From an uncultured Bacilli bacterium (GTDB lineage: Bacteria; Bacillota_I; Bacilli_A; RF39; UBA660): DNA of 49,276 nucleotides. Location: positions 1 to 49,276 of the forward strand of contig CAJUGE010000005.1 of assembly GCA_910586295.1 (NCBI GenBank), read 5' to 3'. Below, in pieces: positions 41,153 through 47,653 of this stretch. The position numbers and the translations under genes are program-made. The notes under the pieces were generated by a model. It worked only from the letters and a program-made list of their open reading frames with translations, had not been told where the DNA came from and made no database searches. Numbering within the stretch: position 1 is the first letter of the stretch; each line of letters opens with the position of its first letter.

Positions 41153-42049
41153 TCACTCCTTATTTAAAAAATCTTTAACAATCGGATGTCTTAAAAGACC
41201 ATTCTTAGTCCTCTCTAAATATTCCACATGACAACTTATATTAGGTTTTATATAAATAATGTCATTATCTATATCACAAAAATAATTTCTATCTTTCTTA
41301 AGTTTAATTATACTATCATAAATCTTTGAATTTTTACTTATACTAGCATTCCCAACATAATAAAAACTACCATCTTTATATTCACCTAAAGCAAGTGATA
41401 AAATACCATTCTTCTTTAACTCATAACCACCAACAAAAAACTCATCTCTCTGTTTATTCTTAATCTTTATAAAGTCATCTGTTCTTTTATTAATATTATA
41501 AAGTCCTTTCTTATCTTTAGCAACAATACCCTCAAGTCCTAATTTCTTAACACTGTCAAAAAGTTTTACTCCATCATTCTCTATAACTTTACTCTTAACA
41601 AAAACTTCATTATCACAATACATGTCCAAATAATCTTTTCTCTCTAATAAAGTCTTACCAGTTAAATCTTCATCTTCATAAAGTATATCAAAGGCAACAA
41701 AATTCACAGGATTAATTTTACTCATACTTTCTATCCTACTCTTACTTCTTACCCTAATCCTCTTTTGAAGTTCACTAAATGATGGTTTTCCATCTACTAA
41801 TTGTACTATCTCCCCATCGAATATCACGTTCTTATTAACTATACTTCTTATACTATCTAACTCTGGAAAAAACTTAGTCAAATCATTTTTATTCCTGCTT
41901 TGGACATAAATACTATTTCTATTAACAAATATAACTGCTCTTATTCCATCAAACTTAACCTCAAAAATATGTTCTTTAGAATTAAAAGGCTTATCCACTT
42001 CCCTTAACAACATAGGACTAAACTCTCTATCTTTCCATAAATCTTTCAT
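41153..42049 (-). CDS. ATP-dependent DNA ligase (LigD-type ligase domain)
   Basis: 298 residues. Motif I EVKFDGIRA with the AMP-accepting Lys32, FDGEIV (motif III region), LEGIVAKDKKGLY (motif IV) and DFIKIKNKQRDEF (motif V) are all visible, followed by an OB-fold. This is the ligase part that is fused to polymerase and phosphoesterase in most LigD proteins; here it is a separate gene. It seals double-strand breaks held by Ku. It overlaps the end of ku by four bases (ATGA), and its stop is followed by GGAG, the ribosome binding site of the LigD-like gene. Confidence 0.92.
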   Translation of the reverse strand: MKDLWKDREFSPMLLREVDKPFNSKEHIFEVKFDGIRAVIFVNRNSIYVQSRNKNDLTKFFPELDSIRSIVNKNVIFDGEIVQLVDGKPSFSELQKRIRVRSKSRIESMSKINPVNFVAFDILYEDEDLTGKTLLERKDYLDMYCDNEVFVKSKVIENDGVKLFDSVKKLGLEGIVAKDKKGLYNINKRTDDFIKIKNKQRDEFFVGGYELKKNGILSLALGEYKDGSFYYVGNASISKNSKIYDSIIKLKKDRNYFCDIDNDIIYIKPNISCHVEYLERTKNGLLRHPIVKDFLNKE

Positions 42050-42789
42050 TTCTTCAAACTCTTTTCTAACGCCTCCATCAAGTCACTAATCTGTTTCTTA
42101 CTTTTCTTCTTAACACCCTTAACTTTTTTCCCATTAACTTTATCTTCAATTGCCTTCTTAATATTATTTTGATACTCATCTTTATACTTATCAGGTTCAA
42201 ACTTTCCCTTAAGCGATGTAATCAACTTCATAGCAAGTTCTAATTCTTTATCATTTATATTATGATTAACCTCATCTTTTCTAATATTTACTTCCTCTTC
42301 AAAATACAAAGTAGTCATAATAATGTTCTGATTACTAAACCTCAAAATAACATAATAAAACTTACTTCCTATAACAGTCTTAGCAAGTGCTACTAACTTA
42401 GTTTTTTTTAAAGCCTCACAAAAAAGATAATATGCTTTCCCCTTGCCTTCTACATCTATATCGTAACTTTTCTCAAAATAAATAGGATCTATCTCATCTA
42501 AAGAAACAAAAGAAATAATATCTATCTCTTTCTCATTTTCTGGCTTTAATTTATTTAATTCTTCTTTTTCAAAAACAATATAATCATCTTTTTCATATTG
42601 ATATCCTTTAATAATTTCAGTTTCTTTTATTTTAGTATTACACTTAGGACAAAACTTAATATAATTAATTCTGCTAAAACATTTATCATGTAATTGATTA
42701 AAAGATGTATCATTATTTCTTATTATAGGATTTACCCTAACTGGAATATTAACAAGTCCAAAATTAATACTACTTTGAATATTTGGCAT
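42046..42789 (-). CDS. ku: Ku protein (non-homologous end joining)
   Basis: About 247 residues. SSINFGLVNIPVRVNPI at the N-terminus and LHDKCFSRINYIKFCPKC further on match the bacterial Ku core; the CPKC pair suggests a small zinc site. The C-terminal tail (KKVKGVKKKSKKQISDLME) is basic, typical of the DNA-contacting extension. The Ku homodimer rings the broken DNA end and recruits LigD. The track-type GTG at 42798 is rejected: the ATG at 42789 has AGGTGA at the right distance. First gene of a three-gene NHEJ operon (ku, ligase, PE-POL). Confidence 0.93.
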   Translation of the reverse strand: MPNIQSSINFGLVNIPVRVNPIIRNNDTSFNQLHDKCFSRINYIKFCPKCNTKIKETEIIKGYQYEKDDYIVFEKEELNKLKPENEKEIDIISFVSLDEIDPIYFEKSYDIDVEGKGKAYYLFCEALKKTKLVALAKTVIGSKFYYVILRFSNQNIIMTTLYFEEEVNIRKDEVNHNINDKELELAMKLITSLKGKFEPDKYKDEYQNNIKKAIEDKVNGKKVKGVKKKSKKQISDLMEALEKSLKK

Positions 42790-42885
42790 AAACTTCACCT
42801 ATAATTAGTATTTTCAAATTTACTAAACATATACCTTTACATATTCTTAAATTTGTAATAAAATAAATAATTAAAGGAGAACAAT

Positions 42886-44427
42886 ATGAAAGAATTATTT
42901 AAAAGCATTGAAGAAATATTAAGGAAGGAAGCATTATTAAAAGTTAATACAGAAGAAAAAAGTGTTAATGTTAAAAAACTAAAAATAGATATAATTGATG
43001 ATAGATTTGACCAAATCGAAAAACTTATAAAATCTTATAAAAACAAAGATGAAGAATTTTATTCTAACCTAATAAGAATTTTAATAAAACACGCAGATAT
43101 TCTATATGATAAAAAATATGGTAAAAAGAAATCTATTATATATAATAAGAACAATCAACCTATAAAAATAATTGATGATAACCAAAAAGTAATAGATAAT
43201 TCACATTTTAATCATAATCTAACAACTGCAGACTACTATTTATCTAGATCTTTATTTAATTACATATGCACTATACTTGAAAACAACAAAGATATAAAAT
43301 TAGATATAAATACTTTAAAATTGATGTTAAATCGCAACCCAAAACTTTTTACTTTAAGTGTAGAAGAAGATTATTTAACTAGACAATTTAACTTTAAAAG
43401 ATTAGCTGTATGCCTTAAAAGAAATGAAACACTAAAAAAATCTAACATACAAATAGATGAAATATATCAATTACTTATAGACACATATCAAATAGACAAT
43501 GAAAGTGTTTTTCCTAATTTAATAAACAGTGAACAATTTAAAGAAAATCATAAAAAACTAGATGATTTTTTAGAAACTTGCAACTCTAAAACTTTCGTAA
43601 ATATAACAAATATAATAATTAGAAAACTAGATGAAAATTTTGATAGAATTACATTTATTAAGAAAAAGAATAAGGAAAACTATATAGAAAATTTAATTAT
43701 TTCTATACTCAATAACACCCCTACTGAATTAGATTATAATTTAATTCATAGCTTACTAAATGACGAAAGTTTAAATATTAATTATGGTTACACATATTGT
43801 GATTATATTGGAAAAGAGAGTCTACTATCAGATTTAGCTTTTACTGGAAACGCAATTATTATAAAAGACTTACTTAGTAAAGAAGAAAACATTAAAAATT
43901 GCTACTGGAGTGGAGAATTCTATATAGAGTTATATAGACTATACGCAATGATTGGAGAATATGAAAAAGCACTTGCTAACTTTAATGAAAATTATAACAG
44001 CAACTATAATTTTTACGAAGACTTTAATGAAGATGAATTTTTAGGAACAGGATATACATACGGAGAATACTCATATCATAATAGTCTTGCAGCATTCATA
44101 AAAAATATTTGTAATTCATTTAAAAATAGTGATATAGAATATAATAAAAAACTAGATATAATTAAAGAAATATTAAACCATGAAAAAGTAAAATATATTG
44201 ACTTGCAAGAAACTCTACCTAGTTTAAAAGAAACATTAAATGAAAGTGATTATCAATTATTAATAGAAGCACTACTAGAAAGAGAAAGTTCTAATAACAT
44301 TAAGTTTATAACAACTAAAGAAGTTAATAAAACATATATCAAATATAAAATTGAAATAATATCGAAAGAGCTTGCATTAGAAGAAATAAAAAACGTAGAT
44401 GAAAAAGTAAAACGTTTAAAAAGATAA
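42886..44427 (+). CDS. Large hypothetical helical protein
   Basis: 513 residues, very rich in Asn, Lys, Ile and Leu, and predicted to be mostly helical repeats by appearance; no signal peptide, membrane segment or catalytic motif is recognised. Ankyrin- or TPR-like arrays are possible in the C-terminal half (for example LLSDLAFTGNAIIIKDLLSK and LYAMIGEYEKALANFNENY) but not certain. AAAGGAG lies before the ATG. It is divergent from the ku operon and is the last gene before the composition changes. Function unknown. Confidence 0.62.
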   Translation: MKELFKSIEEILRKEALLKVNTEEKSVNVKKLKIDIIDDRFDQIEKLIKSYKNKDEEFYSNLIRILIKHADILYDKKYGKKKSIIYNKNNQPIKIIDDNQKVIDNSHFNHNLTTADYYLSRSLFNYICTILENNKDIKLDINTLKLMLNRNPKLFTLSVEEDYLTRQFNFKRLAVCLKRNETLKKSNIQIDEIYQLLIDTYQIDNESVFPNLINSEQFKENHKKLDDFLETCNSKTFVNITNIIIRKLDENFDRITFIKKKNKENYIENLIISILNNTPTELDYNLIHSLLNDESLNINYGYTYCDYIGKESLLSDLAFTGNAIIIKDLLSKEENIKNCYWSGEFYIELYRLYAMIGEYEKALANFNENYNSNYNFYEDFNEDEFLGTGYTYGEYSYHNSLAAFIKNICNSFKNSDIEYNKKLDIIKEILNHEKVKYIDLQETLPSLKETLNESDYQLLIEALLERESSNNIKFITTKEVNKTYIKYKIEIISKELALEEIKNVDEKVKRLKR

Positions 44428-44857
44428 AAATATACTAATAAAAATTAATTGAAGCATTTACACATTTTGTATTTGCTTTTCTTTTGCATTAATAATGACA
44501 TAACCAAAAGTTAAACATTTATATATTATCAGCGTAACAAATACACATATAATATAAATATAAAGAATTACAAAAAAAGATATAAAAAATTAAATGAAAC
44601 CTTATCAAAAAAGATATTACTAATTTCAAGAAACAAAAAGCTAAGATAGTAGTTTATAATGAAAAATAAAAAACTAAGCAATTTACTTAGTTAATGAACT
44701 TTATGGAGCGAATCACATACAAGTTACGAACTTTGTTCTCTTTCTAATAATATTATATACAAATTATTATTAAATTTCAATGGTTGTATGGAAAAAATTT
44801 GCCTTAAGTAGTATAATTTTATTAGCAATTATCGTGAATTTGTAAACGGAGGCAGTT
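44428..44857. other. 430-bp non-coding region at a compositional boundary
   Basis: No ORF with a ribosome binding site is seen. Left of it the plus strand is C-rich relative to G; right of it G-rich, with coding on the plus strand. It contains a short hairpin AACTAAG/CTTAGTT (44672-44692) without a T-tract, a GAAC/GTTC hairpin near 44727, and towards the right end a weak promoter for the next gene (TGGAAA 44789-44794, 17 bases, TATAAT 44812-44817). No tRNA, DnaA box cluster or T-box was found. Confidence 0.6.
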
Positions 44858-45604
44858 ATGAATAAAAAAGAAATACTAGATAAAGTGGATAAACTTATAG
44901 TAATGTATAAAAATGGAGACCTTGGTGGAGAAATAATGCCAGAAGATTCGAATCCACATTTTGAAAAGTCTAGTGTAGAAAATTATTTATATTTTACATT
45001 ACCGATGGCATTAAATTATCAAAGAAATTCCTATACTCTATGGGAAAGTGCACTGAAAACATTTAATGATGAAGAAACTAGATTTGTATTCAACCCTAAG
45101 TTATGTTTAGAAAAATCTTTTGAGGAAGTACAATATGCCTTGACTAAGTATAAAGTTGCCTTGCAAAAACAAAAGCAAACCGAAATATGGTTAGCACTTT
45201 GTAATACCTTTATGGAATTATTTGATGGAGATATAAGAAAATTATTCGATTCACTGAATAATGATGTAGATAAGATTAGAATTTTTATACAAAATGATAA
45301 TAAAAAGAAGTTTCCATATTTATCTGGGACAAAAATATGTAATTATTGGATGTATGTAATTTATCAATATACTGATAAAAAGTATAAAAACATAGAAAAT
45401 TTAACAGTAGCCCCTGATACTCATGTATGTAAAGCGACACATAAATTAGGATTGATTACTGATGATGAATTTAATTCTAGCAATGTTCAACAAATTGTTA
45501 TAGATAGATGGCAACAATTATTTAAAAATACAAAATATAAACCAATTGATATTCATACACCACTTTGGTTATGGAGTAGAAATGGTTTTAAGGAGGTAAA
45601 GTAA
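44858..45604 (+). CDS. Putative HhH-GPD superfamily DNA glycosylase-like protein
   Basis: 248 residues with no firm family match. The segment PYLSGTKICNYWMYVI (about 153-168) looks like a helix-hairpin-helix with Lys159, and VAPDTHVCKATHKLGL (about 184-199) like the loop with the essential Asp (Asp187), the Lys/Asp pair used by OGG and AGOG-type glycosylases. No iron-sulfur cluster cysteines are seen. CGGAGG lies seven bases before the ATG. It shares one base with the following HAM1-like gene, so they are translationally coupled. A nuclease or lyase on damaged bases is the likely class, but this is an inference. Confidence 0.5.
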   Translation: MNKKEILDKVDKLIVMYKNGDLGGEIMPEDSNPHFEKSSVENYLYFTLPMALNYQRNSYTLWESALKTFNDEETRFVFNPKLCLEKSFEEVQYALTKYKVALQKQKQTEIWLALCNTFMELFDGDIRKLFDSLNNDVDKIRIFIQNDNKKKFPYLSGTKICNYWMYVIYQYTDKKYKNIENLTVAPDTHVCKATHKLGLITDDEFNSSNVQQIVIDRWQQLFKNTKYKPIDIHTPLWLWSRNGFKEVK

Positions 45605-46203
45605 TGAAGGTTTTATTTGCAACAACCAATCAAGCAAAAGTTTTAAAATATAAGAAAGTTCTTGAAGAAAATGGAATAGAATTAATAACTATAAAAGATT
45701 TAGATTTTAAATTAGATATAGAAGAAAATGGAAAAAATGCTATTGAAAATGCATATATAAAGGCAAAAGCATATTATGATGCTACTAGTATTCCAACTAT
45801 AGGTATGGATAATAATTTATTTATTGAGGAATTACCAGAAGATAAGCAGCCTGGTACATATGTAAGAAGAGTAAATGGTAAAGAGTTAACTGATGATGAG
45901 ATGATAGCATATTATATTGATTTAGTAAAAGAATATGGTGGAAGATTGACTGCTAAATGGATTTATGGAATGGTAATTTGCAACGATAATGGAAGTAAAG
46001 AGTTTTCTTGGAGTAAAGAACATTTTTACTTTATTGACAAACCTTGTAAAAAAAGAAATCCTGGATATCCTCTAGATTCTATTAGTATAATACCTGAATT
46101 TGATAAATATTTAGTAGAACTATCAGATGAAGAAAAAATAATTTTAAACAAGAAAGATTGTATAGCCGATGACATTAAGTTTATACTAGACAATATTAAA
46201 TAG
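45604..46203 (+). CDS. HAM1/RdgB-like non-canonical purine NTP pyrophosphatase
   Basis: 199 residues. ATTNQAKVLKYKKVL at the N-terminus (nucleotide-binding T-x-N..K), then IENAYIKAKAYYDA and IGMDNNLFIEEL match the HAM1/RdgB fold; the DDSGL loop reads MDNNL, with one Asp kept (Asp69), and the 'pGvYS' segment reads GTYVRRV. Members hydrolyse dITP and XTP to monophosphates and so keep deaminated bases out of DNA. The family call is fair, but several signature residues differ, so specificity could be changed. It lies between two glycosylase-like genes. Confidence 0.72.
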   Translation: MKVLFATTNQAKVLKYKKVLEENGIELITIKDLDFKLDIEENGKNAIENAYIKAKAYYDATSIPTIGMDNNLFIEELPEDKQPGTYVRRVNGKELTDDEMIAYYIDLVKEYGGRLTAKWIYGMVICNDNGSKEFSWSKEHFYFIDKPCKKRNPGYPLDSISIIPEFDKYLVELSDEEKIILNKKDCIADDIKFILDNIK

Positions 46204-46213
46204 GAGAATACTT

Positions 46214-46885
46214 ATGACGCTAGAAGAATTAAAACCAAAATATGACAAACTTCAAAAAAAGTATGGTGCTAAAGAATTGGACTCAATTTATAATGGTGGT
46301 TGTGATAATAATCCTAATATATGCTTTGTATTTATGAATCCAACAGGAAGAAACATTGCTTCATCAAAAAATTGGAAAGGACTAAAGTCACCTTGGATTG
46401 GAACAAAAAATATTTGGGATTTATTTATAGAATTAGATTTATTAGATAAAGTAATATATTCTAATATTAAATCAAAAAAAGGTAGCGAATGGACAGAGGA
46501 ATTTGCTGCTAGAGTTTACGATGATGTAAAAAAACATAAATATTTTATAACGAATCTTGGTAAGTGTACCCAAGTTGACGCTAGAGAACTACCAGATTCA
46601 GTTTACAAAGAATACTTGTATCTTTTAAAACAAGAATTAAATATTATTAATCCTAAAGTTATAGTTCTATTTGGTAATCAAGTGAGTTCTATTGTATTAG
46701 ATGAAAAAATATCTGTTTCCCAAGTAAGAAAAAAGTGTTTTATCAAAGATATTAATGGTACTAAATATAAATTTTATTCAGTTTATTATCCTGTTGGCAA
46801 TGGACGTTTTAATATAGATAAGTCTATTGAAGATATTAAGTGGATTATTGAAAATGAATTGAATGAAAACAAAATATTTATGTAA
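46214..46885 (+). CDS. Uracil-DNA glycosylase superfamily-like protein
   Basis: 223 residues. FVFMNPTGRNIASS (about 38-51) corresponds to the motif A water-activating loop of UDG superfamily proteins, FITNLGKCTQVDAREL to the strand after it, VIVLFGNQVS to the central strand and YYPVGNGRFN to the HPSP-like motif B. It would remove uracil or a related base from DNA. The catalytic Asp/His pair is not clearly present, so its activity is uncertain. Ten bases after the HAM1-like gene, with GGAG as ribosome binding site, it ends the trio before a very strong terminator. Confidence 0.68.
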   Translation: MTLEELKPKYDKLQKKYGAKELDSIYNGGCDNNPNICFVFMNPTGRNIASSKNWKGLKSPWIGTKNIWDLFIELDLLDKVIYSNIKSKKGSEWTEEFAARVYDDVKKHKYFITNLGKCTQVDARELPDSVYKEYLYLLKQELNIINPKVIVLFGNQVSSIVLDEKISVSQVRKKCFIKDINGTKYKFYSVYYPVGNGRFNIDKSIEDIKWIIENELNENKIFM

Positions 46886-46886
46886 G

Positions 46887-46922
46887 AAAAGGCAATGTTA
46901 TAATAGGCACATTGCCTTTTTT
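46887..46922 (+). terminator. Very strong rho-independent terminator
   Basis: AAAAGGCAATGT (46887-46898) pairs perfectly over 12 bases with ACATTGCCTTTT (46909-46920) around a 10-base loop, followed by six T in total (46917-46922). Ends the glycosylase/HAM1/UDG operon. Confidence 0.95.
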
Positions 46923-46923
46923 C

Positions 46924-47026
46924 TAAATTCTTTTTTTGAATTTAAGGGTATGGGATTTCCCATAAATCGAAAACATGCGGGAGTAGGTTTTCAGTGCTGG
47001 CTAGGACATAAATCTTAATTTGTCCT
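46924..47026. other. Inverted-repeat-rich spacer, candidate mobile element end
   Basis: In about 100 bases there are four perfect inverted repeats: TAAATTC/GAATTTA (46924-46944), TATGGGA/TCCCATA (46949-46964), GAAAAC/GTTTTC (46969-46992) and AGGACA/TGTCCT (47003-47026). The stretch is more GC-rich than its surroundings, has no ORF, and lies just outside tnpV, where the end of a TnpX-type transposon would be expected. The duplicated target sequence cannot be seen because the other end is outside the window. Confidence 0.45.
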
Positions 47027-47388
47027 CACACATTTTCAGTATAAATCAGTTCTTTTAAAATTACTTCTTCTACTATATTTTTATAATTATTCATTAGTTT
47101 TACCCATTCAAGTTGGTTATCTATTTTTCTTTTTTCAGAGAGTAATTCATCAGAATTTTTGTATTGCTCCATTAAAATATTTAGTCTATTTTCTGCTTCA
47201 ATACTAACTGAAACAAGATGATTTGTTAGTTTATTTTTCATTAAAAGAGCTGTATAAAGTGGCTTATTATTTTCTTTCAGATAATGTAATCTTAAATAGC
47301 CATACTTGTTAATTCTTTCATTATTTTGTTTTTCTATTGTTAAATTTGGTAATAAATAATCGCCAACTTTTGTATAGTTTAATTCCAT
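47026..47388 (-). CDS. tnpV: Transposon-encoded protein TnpV family
   Basis: 120 residues. ELNYTKVGDYLLPNLTI, KYGYLRLHYLKENNKPLY, and NQLEWVKLMNNYKN...EEVILKELIY (in parts: QLEWVKLMNN, then EEVILKELIY) are the conserved blocks of TnpV, a small protein of Tn4451-like and related large-serine-recombinase elements, with no settled function. It lies next to a large serine recombinase on the same strand, which confirms a mobile element here. Its start is four bases after the 80-residue gene ends. Confidence 0.85.
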   Translation of the reverse strand: MELNYTKVGDYLLPNLTIEKQNNERINKYGYLRLHYLKENNKPLYTALLMKNKLTNHLVSVSIEAENRLNILMEQYKNSDELLSEKRKIDNQLEWVKLMNNYKNIVEEVILKELIYTENV

Positions 47389-47392
47389 TTTT

Positions 47393-47635
47393 TTATTTCT
47401 CCATTTCTTTATTTTTAATATTTTTCTCGTAAAAATCTACTGCTTTTGTTCTGTTATTATATTTAAAATAACCTTGTTCATTGTTTTTATCTATAACTTT
47501 AATAGTAAATCTGTCAATTAAAAATACAGCAAACTCACTAATAGATAATTGTTTTTTTAGATAATCAAGAACTTTAAATTGCTCTATGGTATCTACTTGA
47601 TTCTTTAAAATATTTTCTTTTGTTAATCGTTCCAT
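47393..47635 (-). CDS. Small accessory protein of the mobile element
   Basis: 80 residues, helical at the N-terminus (ERLTKENILKNQVDTIEQF, 19 residues) and without known motifs. It lies between the recombinase and tnpV genes, in the position of conserved small accessory genes of Tn4451-like elements (DUF6061-like or similar), and its coding strand, spacing and codon style match theirs. A role in excision or regulation is only guessed from position. Confidence 0.6.
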   Translation of the reverse strand: MERLTKENILKNQVDTIEQFKVLDYLKKQLSISEFAVFLIDRFTIKVIDKNNEQGYFKYNNRTKAVDFYEKNIKNKEMEK

Positions 47636-47653
47636 TGATAATTCCTTTCACAT

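Noticed and set aside
44690..44760. T-box or tRNA-like structure
   Set aside because: Short GAAC/GTTC and AACTAAG/CTTAGTT hairpins only; no T-box sequence, anticodon stem or CCA end.
44428..44857. Chromosomal replication origin at the skew change
   Set aside because: No dnaA, dnaN or DnaA-box cluster; a serine recombinase nearby explains a compositional step better.
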